A stretch of 19,595 bases of DNA from Bacteroidota bacterium. GTDB taxonomy: Bacteria > Bacteroidota > Ignavibacteria > Ignavibacteriales > Ignavibacteriaceae. Shown piece after piece: positions 7,813-14,840 of this stretch (positions within the stretch are counted from its first letter, which is position 1; each line of letters starts with the position of its first letter). The DNA is taken from positions 1-19,595 of the forward strand of contig JAJYSI010000012.1 of NCBI GenBank assembly GCA_021793635.1, written 5' to 3'. The translations under genes were made by a program, and so were the position numbers. Below the pieces are notes generated by a model. The model worked only from the letters and a program-made list of their open reading frames with translations. It was not told where the DNA came from and ran no database searches.

Positions 7813-10800
7813 ATGGAACAAAAAATTTTAGCTCTTGATTTAGGTTCTAATTCTATTGGAGCGGCTATTAGAAATCCATCAGATGAAAATCAATTTGAAC
7901 ATGCTACAGTTTTAACTTTTGAAACAGGCGTAGGCAAGGACAAAGAAAATAAGTACACTATATCGCTTGCAGCAAACAGAACAGAAAAAAGAAGTATTAG
8001 AAGATTATATCAAGCAAGAAAGTACAAACTCTGGGCAGTATTAGAAGCATTAATAAAAGACAAATCGAAATTATATTGTCCAATCTCAGAAGAGAGTTTG
8101 AAACGTTGGAAATATTATAATAAAGAGGAAGCACAAAATGATAATGGGGGAAGAAAATATCCAATAGATGATTTACTTTTCTCGAATTGGATAAAGTTAG
8201 ATTTTAATAATGACGGTAAGCCTGATTATATAAGCCCATATCAATTACGAAGTGAACTAGCGACAGTAAAATTAGATTTTTCAATTGAAATAAACAGATT
8301 TAAATTAGGAAGAGCACTATATCATATTGCCCAACATAGGGGATTTAAGAGCAGTAAAATTGTACAAGAAAAGGATGATGTAATTAAAGAAAATAATGGC
8401 GAAGATTTAATTGAAGCAAATAAAGGAGCTGAGGATAAAAAGCAAAATAAATTTTTTGATGAGATCGAAAAGCTAAACATACTAGTTAATCAAACGACAT
8501 ATACAGTTGGGATGATACTCGCAAAAGTTGAAAATGATTGCATCAACCACCCCGAAAGAAAAAGCGAAGGAATTCGAATTCGTAAAAACCTACACCAATA
8601 TGTAACACGTAAAATGCTTATAAGAGAGGTTAAACAAATTTTTGATTTTCAAGGATTGGATTTTAAATACATTTTTGATAATGAATATTCTAAGTCTGCA
8701 ATATTCTGGCAGCGTCCCTTACGTTCGCAAAAAGGCTTAGTCGGTTATTGTACACTTGAAAATATGAAAGTGTTTGATAGAGATAAAGGCAAAGAAATAA
8801 TAGTAGGGAAAAAACGCTGCCCGATTAGCCGCCCAGAGTTTGAAGAATTCCGAGCACTAAGTTTTATAAACAACATTGCATATCGAGAAAAAGGGAATGA
8901 AAATTTTGAATGGCAGTTTATTTCAAATGATATGAGAAGAGAACTCTACAAAGAAAAATTTTTCGTCCAAAAGGACTTTGAGTTTTATGATATTTACAAA
9001 TGGATAAAAAATAAAAACAAACATGATAAGTGGGAGCTAAATTACAATTTCAAAACTAATGTTTCGGCATGTAAAGTTTCCGCCCGGTTACAAAAAATAT
9101 TTGGTGAAAGCTGGAATAATATAATAACAAGAAAGAATCGGCATGGAAATGAAATACAAATGCCGTTTTATGAAAATGTTTGGCATGTACTATTTGAAAG
9201 TGATGACGAAGATTTTGTAAAAGAATATGGAAAATCAAAATGCGGACTTAAAGAGGAGGATAAAATTGGAAAACTAAGTTCGCTATGGTTTGCTATGCCA
9301 GTTGGATATGCTCAACTTAGTCTTAAAGCAATAAATAATATTCTTCCGTTTTTACGCGAAGGATTTATTTATACTGATGCGGTTCTACTTGGAAAAGTGC
9401 CCGAAATACTTGGAGAAAAGATTTGGAACGAAAAGAAAACATTCATAACGGAATCATTAAAGAAAGCAGTTATTGAAAAAAATCAAGATGAAAAAAGAAT
9501 CTTGAACATCGTAAATAGTCTAATAGCACAATATAAATCGCTTCCTAAAGAGAAACGTTTTGCTGAAAGAAATTATGAGTATGTTATTGGTTCAAGAGAC
9601 AATAAATATCCAAAAGGGAGTTCAGAACGGGATGATTATCAAATTATGAAAGCCGCAGAAGATGGATATGGTAATCTATCGTGGAAAGAAATTTCTAAAG
9701 ATGAAAAGACAACGATTATTGAAGAGATTACTAAACATTATCAAGAATTTTTCAGTAGCATAGACCGTGATTTTTATTTACTCCCCCGTTTGGGAGATGC
9801 AATGAAAAGGTTCTTAGCCGATAATTTCCCAGACATGTTATATTGTCCGGACACTTTTAAGAAAGTTGATGATGCGAAAGATAAATGTACTTGTGAAAAG
9901 TGTAAGCTGTTGAATAAACTATATCATCCTTCTATGATAGCTATTTATCCTGAAGCACGAGAAGAATTTTATAAATATGGCAGCATTCAAAAAAGTATGG
10001 TGATGCTTGGTTCACCCAAGACTGGTTCGTTCAAAAATCCGATGGCTATGAGAACATTGTACGAATTGAGAAAATTGGTTAACTATTTTATCGCAACTGA
10101 TCAAATTGATCAAGAAACGCGTGTAGTTGTTGAAGTAGGTCGAGAATTAGTTGATACAAATAAACGTTGGGCTTATGCAGCTTATCAGAACTTACGAGAA
10201 GAAGAAAATAAAGAATTTGCTGATGCAATTAGAGAACTATTAAAAGATCCAGAAGCAAAAGGCTCTATAGCAAATGCTGATTCCGGTGACGACATTGACA
10301 AGTTCCGGTTATGGTATGAGATGATTGAATCGGTAGAAGGTTTTGAGAAAGACGGAAAATTCATATCGGTTGATGAAGATAGAAACCCTGAAAAGAAAAA
10401 TAAAAAAAGGAAAAAGAATCAACCCGAGAATGATGAAGAATCTTTTGAATTCAGTGAAAATCATTTTAGCAGCATTAAAAAGGAAGCGTGGGTAAAGTTA
10501 AAGAAAGCAAAGGATAATATCGTAGATAAATACAGGCTTTGGAAGGAACAACAATATCGCTGTATTTATACTGGCAAGATGATCAAGATAACCGATTTAT
10601 TTAAAGAAAACCTAATTGATATTGAACATACGATCCCACGAAGTATTTCTTTTGACAATAGCTTAGCGAATAAAACTGTATGCTATGCTGATTTCAACCG
10701 GAATACAAAGAAAAACCGTATCCCTTATGATTTAGATAATTATTATGAAATTAAACAAAGAATCGAAAAATGGGAACAAAAAGTAAAAGACCTTGAAACC

Positions 10801-12420
10801 AGGGTTGAGTTTTGGAAAGACAAGTCCAAGCATGCAAGCACACCGGAAAATAAGAATAATTATATAAGGCAAAAACATCTGTGGCAGTTTGAATTAGATT
10901 ATTGGAAGAATAAAGTGGAACGCTTTACAATGAAGGAAGTAAAAGCAGGATTTAAGAATAGCCAATTAAAAGATACTCAATTTATTTCTAAATATGCTTT
11001 CCATTATCTGAAGTCATATTTTGATAAAGTAGATGTTCAAAAGGGCGAGATAACAGCAGTATTCCGCAAAATTCTTAACATTCAAGAAACCGGAACAGAA
11101 AAAGACCGCAGCAAACATAGTCATCATGCTAAAGATGCCGTCGTCTTATCTATTATTCCTTCATTTGCTATTCGCGATAAGATGCTTGAAGTATGGTATA
11201 AGATAAAAGAAGGGAAGAAATTGCTGGAATCAGATGCGGAAAAGAATAAAACTTATATCGGAGAAGAAATTAAAAAACTTGAAGAGGAACTATCACAACT
11301 TATTAACCAATGTAGATTACCAAAAGGACTAAACAATACTATTCGAAAGTTAGATGAAGAATTACTAATCAATAATATTGCACGTAATCGTTCTGTAATT
11401 CCTGCAAGTAAAAAAGTTCGATTTAATGGAAAAACTTTTACTGCAAAAGGAGATGCTATTAGAGGAGAATTACATCTTGCCACTACATACGGCAAGATTC
11501 ATATGGTTGAAAGAGATAATAAAAATAAGCCTTTAAAAACAGAAAAGGGAGAATGGATTCATAAGAAAGGAAAAGATGAATTCAAATTTGTTCTAAATAA
11601 GGAGGTCAACAAAAGTTTAATTGTAGATAATATCGTTGACCCTTATTTGAAACAAATTATTAAAACACAAATGGGAAATCGAACTTTATCAGCAACATTA
11701 AACGAAGATGGGGGATTTTTTATGCCGAAGAAAGATGGAAGCCGTGCAAATAAAATTAGACATATACGTTGTTTTGCAGATGATGTAACAGATCCAGTTC
11801 AGGTAAAGCCACACTTAATACAGGGCAAATATGAGCATAAGAATTATTATTGGGCAAAGAATGGTGAAAATGTAATTTGTGCGTTTTATCAGAAGACAAA
11901 AAAAGATAAAAAAGGGAACGAGAAGCTTGATCGTGAATTGGAAATTATTTCTTTGATGGTGGTTGCTGATTTAGTTAAACAAGGTACAATCAGAACTATT
12001 AATAATTTTGAAATTTACCGCAAGGATAAAAATGGGAAAATCATCTTTGACGAAGAAGGTAATAAAGAAGAACCGTATGCTATTTTGAAACCTGGGATGA
12101 AGGTAATATTCTATAAAAAGAATATTGATGAACTATGTGAATTAAGCAAATCAGAATTAAGCAAAAGGATTTACACAATTATTAAATTTTCTGGAACAAG
12201 AATAACATTTGGTTTTCATCTAGATGCAAGACCTGAAAGTGAAATCAAAAAAATTGCAGCTGAGAAAAACGATAAAAGTTACGCTACCGGATATAGCAAT
12301 GTAAATTTTGAAAATCCTGCGCCAAGATATTTACTTTCAAGAAATTCAATGAATATGGCAATAGAAGGTAAACATTTTAAAGTTTTGCCGGATGGAGAAA
12401 TTAAATGGAATTCTTATTGA
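7813..12420 (+). CDS. cas9: Cas9 endonuclease, type II-C
   Basis: An RNA-guided DNA endonuclease of 1535 residues, long for II-C. RuvC-I is ILALDLGSNSIG with Asp9; an Arg-rich bridge helix (ANRTEKRSIRRLYQARKYKL) spans about 54-73; the REC lobe carries ALYHIAQHRGFKSSK near 168-182. RuvC-II is VVVEVGREL with Glu774. HNH has IDIEHTIP with His939 and ADFNRN with Asn962. RuvC-III is HSHHAKDAVV with His1105 and Asp1108. All expected catalytic residues are present. A Cys cluster, Cys678 with CTCEKC (692-697), could hold zinc; a Lys-rich linker lies at 860-869 and a Trp/Lys-rich coiled coil between HNH and RuvC-III. The C-terminus (FKVLPDGEIKW) resembles the end of the PAM-interacting domain. Start: AAGGA 10 bp before the ATG. 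Base composition is more AT-rich than in cas1. Confidence 0.98.
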   Translation: MEQKILALDLGSNSIGAAIRNPSDENQFEHATVLTFETGVGKDKENKYTISLAANRTEKRSIRRLYQARKYKLWAVLEALIKDKSKLYCPISEESLKRWKYYNKEEAQNDNGGRKYPIDDLLFSNWIKLDFNNDGKPDYISPYQLRSELATVKLDFSIEINRFKLGRALYHIAQHRGFKSSKIVQEKDDVIKENNGEDLIEANKGAEDKKQNKFFDEIEKLNILVNQTTYTVGMILAKVENDCINHPERKSEGIRIRKNLHQYVTRKMLIREVKQIFDFQGLDFKYIFDNEYSKSAIFWQRPLRSQKGLVGYCTLENMKVFDRDKGKEIIVGKKRCPISRPEFEEFRALSFINNIAYREKGNENFEWQFISNDMRRELYKEKFFVQKDFEFYDIYKWIKNKNKHDKWELNYNFKTNVSACKVSARLQKIFGESWNNIITRKNRHGNEIQMPFYENVWHVLFESDDEDFVKEYGKSKCGLKEEDKIGKLSSLWFAMPVGYAQLSLKAINNILPFLREGFIYTDAVLLGKVPEILGEKIWNEKKTFITESLKKAVIEKNQDEKRILNIVNSLIAQYKSLPKEKRFAERNYEYVIGSRDNKYPKGSSERDDYQIMKAAEDGYGNLSWKEISKDEKTTIIEEITKHYQEFFSSIDRDFYLLPRLGDAMKRFLADNFPDMLYCPDTFKKVDDAKDKCTCEKCKLLNKLYHPSMIAIYPEAREEFYKYGSIQKSMVMLGSPKTGSFKNPMAMRTLYELRKLVNYFIATDQIDQETRVVVEVGRELVDTNKRWAYAAYQNLREEENKEFADAIRELLKDPEAKGSIANADSGDDIDKFRLWYEMIESVEGFEKDGKFISVDEDRNPEKKNKKRKKNQPENDEESFEFSENHFSSIKKEAWVKLKKAKDNIVDKYRLWKEQQYRCIYTGKMIKITDLFKENLIDIEHTIPRSISFDNSLANKTVCYADFNRNTKKNRIPYDLDNYYEIKQRIEKWEQKVKDLETRVEFWKDKSKHASTPENKNNYIRQKHLWQFELDYWKNKVERFTMKEVKAGFKNSQLKDTQFISKYAFHYLKSYFDKVDVQKGEITAVFRKILNIQETGTEKDRSKHSHHAKDAVVLSIIPSFAIRDKMLEVWYKIKEGKKLLESDAEKNKTYIGEEIKKLEEELSQLINQCRLPKGLNNTIRKLDEELLINNIARNRSVIPASKKVRFNGKTFTAKGDAIRGELHLATTYGKIHMVERDNKNKPLKTEKGEWIHKKGKDEFKFVLNKEVNKSLIVDNIVDPYLKQIIKTQMGNRTLSATLNEDGGFFMPKKDGSRANKIRHIRCFADDVTDPVQVKPHLIQGKYEHKNYYWAKNGENVICAFYQKTKKDKKGNEKLDRELEIISLMVVADLVKQGTIRTINNFEIYRKDKNGKIIFDEEGNKEEPYAILKPGMKVIFYKKNIDELCELSKSELSKRIYTIIKFSGTRITFGFHLDARPESEIKKIAAEKNDKSYATGYSNVNFENPAPRYLLSRNSMNMAIEGKHFKVLPDGEIKWNSY

Positions 12421-12464
12421 TTTAGATAAAATATTTTCGGCAACATAAAACCGGCGAAGTGAAC

Positions 12465-12503
12465 TCATCCCCTGCCCCTTCCCTTGCGAAGGGAAGGGGT
12501 TTT
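12465..12503 (+). repeat. palindromic element after cas9
   Basis: CTCATCCCCTGCCCC leads into a perfect 11-bp hairpin (CCCCTTCCCTT at 12475-12485, AAGGGAAGGGG at 12489-12499, loop GCG) followed by TTTT. It belongs to the family found between cas1 and cas2 and after cas2. With its T-run it may act as a partial terminator between cas9 and cas1. Confidence 0.75.
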
Positions 12504-12570
12504 AAATGTCAAACTCTTTTTAAGAGAGGTTTGCCCCGGCTAATTAGGGCAATGTAAGAAGGACATAATT

Positions 12571-13557
12571 ATGATTAAACGAACTTTATATTTCGGTAAT
12601 CCGGCATACCTTAGTAAAAAGGATGACCAATTAGTAATAAAGCTAATTGAAAATAACGGCGGGAAAAATGATCTTAATAATTCTTCCGGGGATGAGGGAG
12701 AGCCGGATAAAAACGATAAGTACAGGGAGAGAACAAACCAGAATACAGTCCCGATTGAAGATGCGGGAATAATTATTTTAGACAACCAGCAGATAACGAT
12801 TACACAAGGTCTGCTTGCATCGCTTCTTGAAAACAATACCGCAGTAGTTTCATGCGACAGCTCTCATTTGCCGTCAGGATTATTTCTGCCTTTATCGGTT
12901 AATCAAATACAGAGTGAAAGATTCCAGGCTCAGATAGAAAGCTCCGTACCTTTGAGGAAGCAGTTATGGCAGCAGACGATAGCGGCAAAGATAAAGAACC
13001 AGGCATGGCTGTTAAGCATGAAAAAAATAAAGGTGGTAAATATGCTTAAGTGGCAAAAGGATGTACGCTCCGGCGACCCGGATAATTTTGAGGGAAGAGC
13101 CGCGGCATACTACTGGGGAAATCTTTTTCCTAAGGAGCTTGAATTTACAAGAGACCGGTACGGAATGCCGCCGAATAATCTATTGAATTACGGGTATGCA
13201 GTATTACGGGCAATAGTTGCACGCTCGCTTGCTGCTTCCGGCTTACTGCCTACACTCGGAATTCATCATCATAATAAATATAATGCATACTGTCTTGCCG
13301 ATGATATAATGGAGCCGTTCCGTCCTTACGTAGATAAAATTGTTTTAGAGATAGTTGATAACGGCGAGGACTTTGAGGAGCTGAGTACTTCAATAAAAAA
13401 ACAGCTTCTTGAAATACCGGTAATTGAAATAGTAATAGACGGCGAAAGGAGCCCCTTGATGGTAGGGGTGCAGCGTACAACGGCTTCGCTTGCAAAATGC
13501 TTTGCGGGGGAAGCGAGGAAAATATTGTATCCGGATATGTATGAAGGCGCGGCTTAG
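12571..13557 (+). CDS. cas1: Cas1 integrase, type II-C
   Basis: Encodes 328 residues. Cas1, with Cas2, integrates new spacers at the leader end of the array. The N-terminal beta domain starts MIKRTLYFGNPAYLSKKDDQ and contains IEDAGIIILDNQQITITQGL, as in Bacteroidota II-C Cas1; a low-complexity acidic loop (about 28-60, GGKNDLNNSSGDEGEPDKND) is inserted before it. The catalytic helical domain shows the metal ligands: Glu174 in NFEGRAAAYYW, a His in GIHHHNKYN (232-234), and the acidic LADDIMEPFRP (242-252). AAGAAGGA lies 7 bp ahead of the ATG. It is 150 bp downstream of cas9 with a hairpin between. Unlike the usual arrangement, cas2 does not follow directly; a palindrome cluster and a DUF559 gene intervene. 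Confidence 0.97.
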   Translation: MIKRTLYFGNPAYLSKKDDQLVIKLIENNGGKNDLNNSSGDEGEPDKNDKYRERTNQNTVPIEDAGIIILDNQQITITQGLLASLLENNTAVVSCDSSHLPSGLFLPLSVNQIQSERFQAQIESSVPLRKQLWQQTIAAKIKNQAWLLSMKKIKVVNMLKWQKDVRSGDPDNFEGRAAAYYWGNLFPKELEFTRDRYGMPPNNLLNYGYAVLRAIVARSLAASGLLPTLGIHHHNKYNAYCLADDIMEPFRPYVDKIVLEIVDNGEDFEELSTSIKKQLLEIPVIEIVIDGERSPLMVGVQRTTASLAKCFAGEARKILYPDMYEGAA

Positions 13558-13569
13558 ATATATGGGGCA

Positions 13570-13833
13570 CGCCCGAACTCACCCCCTAACCCCCAAGGGA
13601 ACTCACCCCCTAACCCCCTCTCTTGAGAAGAGAGGGGGAAGGCACAGCTTGATCCCCTCTCTTGAGAAGAGAGGGGGGATGCGCCATGTAGCCACCGAGG
13701 GAACTCACCCCTTTATCCCCTCTCTTGGAAAGAGAGGGGAAACTCACCCCTTTATCCCCTCTCTTGGAAAGAGAGGGGAATTTTACACCTCCTTCCCTTT
13801 GCAAGGGAAGGAGGCAGGGAGGATGAGTTTTAT
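13570..13833 (+). repeat. cluster of five palindromes between cas1 and the DUF559 gene
   Basis: Non-coding. It repeats ACTCACCCCCTAACCCCC-type leaders, each followed by a perfect hairpin: 13614-13638 (CCCCCTCTCTT arms, loop GAG), 13654-13676 (10 bp, GAG), 13717-13739 and 13756-13778 (10 bp, loop GGA), and 13788-13814 (12 bp, CCTCCTTCCCTT arms, loop TGC). The cluster ends CAGGGAGGATGAGTTTTAT just before the DUF559 ATG, so the repeat itself supplies the ribosome-binding site. The same series recurs, shortened, after the DUF559 gene. C-rich arms always come first on the plus strand. Confidence 0.9.
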
Positions 13834-14220
13834 ATGAGTCTATCTAAAAATCCTAAGCTGATATTGGTTGCACAAGCTTTATGCAGGGAGCTAAGAAAAA
13901 ACTCAACGAAAGCGGAAGATAGATTGTGGCAGAGGCTTAGGAACCGAAAATTACTCAGGAAGAAATTTTATAGACAGTTCCCTCTTTTTTATGATCTGCT
14001 TGGTATAGAGACTTTTTATATAGCGGACTTCTATTGTTTTGAGAATAAGCTGGTAATTGAAATAGACGGCGGATACCATGCAAAGCAATTGGAAAAAGAT
14101 GCATTGAGAACTGAGGTAATAAATTTATTGGGTATTAGAGTAATAAGGTTTAAGAATGAGGAAGTATTAAGGGATATAAAAAAAGTGTTACAGCAAATTG
14201 AGGAGGAACTCACCCCCTAA
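13834..14220 (+). CDS. DUF559 (Vsr-like PD-(D/E)XK) endonuclease-domain protein
   Basis: Encodes 128 residues, normal for stand-alone DUF559 proteins, which have the fold of very-short-patch-repair and restriction nucleases. The N-terminal RKNSTKAEDRLWQRLRNRKL and FYRQFP, then ADFYCFENKLVIEIDGGYH with Asp65, Glu76, Asp78 and His82, and LGIRVIRFKNEEVL are the family hallmarks; the nuclease core appears intact. GGGAGG about 11 bp upstream comes from the palindrome cluster. The last codons (EELTP, stop) lie inside the next copy of the palindrome leader, so the gene runs straight into the repeat. It is flanked on both sides by near-identical palindrome clusters and sits between cas1 and cas2 on the same strand. 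Biochemical function of DUF559 is largely undefined; a role in spacer acquisition or in spreading the repeats is inference. Confidence 0.92.
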   Translation: MSLSKNPKLILVAQALCRELRKNSTKAEDRLWQRLRNRKLLRKKFYRQFPLFYDLLGIETFYIADFYCFENKLVIEIDGGYHAKQLEKDALRTEVINLLGIRVIRFKNEEVLRDIKKVLQQIEEELTP

Positions 14221-14372
14221 CCCCCTCTCTTGAGAAGAGAGGGGGAAGACACAGTTTGATCCCCTCTCTTGAGAAGAGAGGGGAACTCACCCCTTTATCC
14301 CCTCTCTTGGAAAGAGAGGGGAAATTGCACCCCTTCCCTTTGCAAGGGAAGGGGCAGGGGGATGAGTTCCTA
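14207..14372 (+). repeat. cluster of four palindromes between the DUF559 gene and cas2
   Basis: This is a second copy of the cluster before the DUF559 gene: GAACTCACCCCCTAA leader, then hairpins 14221-14245 (11 bp, GAG), 14261-14283 (10 bp, GAG), 14299-14321 (10 bp, GGA) and 14330-14354 (11 bp, TGC). The intervening bases agree (GGCACAGCTTGAT versus GACACAGTTTGAT). The missing step relative to the left cluster is one GGA hairpin and its surroundings. It ends GGGGGATGAGTTCCTA directly before the cas2 start. Confidence 0.9.
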
Positions 14373-14711
14373 ATGATTATGAGATTTAACGAATACCGTA
14401 TTATGTGGATATTAGTATTTTTCGACCTTCCGACCGAAACGGCGAAGGAGAAGAAAGCGTATGCCCGTTTCAGAAAAGAACTGATGAGGGACGGCTTTTC
14501 AATGTTCCAGTTTTCTATTTATGTAAGACACTGCTCAAGCCGGGAGAATAAAAATGTACATGTAAAAAGGATTAAAAGCATTCTACCGGAAAAGGGACAT
14601 GTGGGGATTCTAAGTGTAACGGATAAGCAGTTCGGGATGATGGAAATATTTTACGGTAAGAAGAAGGAGGACAGCGGCTTTGTAGAGCCGCATCAACTTG
14701 AATTATTTTAA
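14373..14711 (+). CDS. cas2: Cas2, type II-C
   Basis: Encodes 112 residues, a typical Cas2 length. Cas2 dimers bridge Cas1 dimers in the integration complex. Landmarks are FNEYRIMWILVFFDLPTET with the conserved Asp18 at the end of the first beta strand, DGFSMFQFSIYVRHC, and the II-C C-terminus QFGMMEIFYGKK with the tail HQLELF. The frame is open back to 14256, but those residues are translated palindromes (SLEKRGELTPLSPLLEREGK) and do not resemble Cas2. The start is the ATG at 14373 or the second at 14379; a G-rich Shine-Dalgarno-like AGGGGGAT donated by the repeat lies 10-16 bp upstream. It is the last plus-strand gene before the array. Confidence 0.96.
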   Translation: MIMRFNEYRIMWILVFFDLPTETAKEKKAYARFRKELMRDGFSMFQFSIYVRHCSSRENKNVHVKRIKSILPEKGHVGILSVTDKQFGMMEIFYGKKKEDSGFVEPHQLELF

Positions 14712-14723
14712 CTCAACCCCTAT

Positions 14724-14748
14724 CCCCTTCTTTTTACAAAAGAAGGGG
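14724..14748. terminator. hairpin after cas2
   Basis: CCCCTTCTTTT (14724-14734) and AAAAGAAGGGG (14738-14748) pair over 11 bp with a 3-base loop, 12 bp after the cas2 stop. The preceding ACTCAACCCCTA shows it is a diverged member of the palindrome family. It separates plus-strand cas transcription from the array and could also stop leftward crRNA transcripts. Confidence 0.6.
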
Positions 14749-14840
14749 AGAAAGGGTACGAGTTTCAATCTATGGCAATATTTTTTAAATCCTAATTAAG
14801 AACCTAAGTCCTTAGTTTTCAATGACATATTTGGGGGTAT
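14749..14840. promoter_or_regulatory. probable leader / spacer integration site
   Basis: Ninety-two AT-rich bases between the cas2 hairpin and the first perfect repeat, containing a small palindrome CTAAG/CTTAG at 14804-14815. The adjacent repeats are identical and the decayed repeats are at the opposite end, so this side is the likely acquisition end. By the tracrRNA evidence it is not the transcription start side of the array. Confidence 0.55.

Noticed and set aside
13490..13837. Plus-strand open frame of 115 codons after cas1
   Set aside because: It overlaps the cas1 end and then translates palindromes (PSLEKRGG, PSLGKRGE). Such frames arise from the repeats and resemble no protein.
14256..14372. 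N-terminal extension of Cas2
   Set aside because: The 39 extra residues are translated palindromes. Cas2 homology begins at FNEYRIMW, directly after the ATG at 14373/14379.
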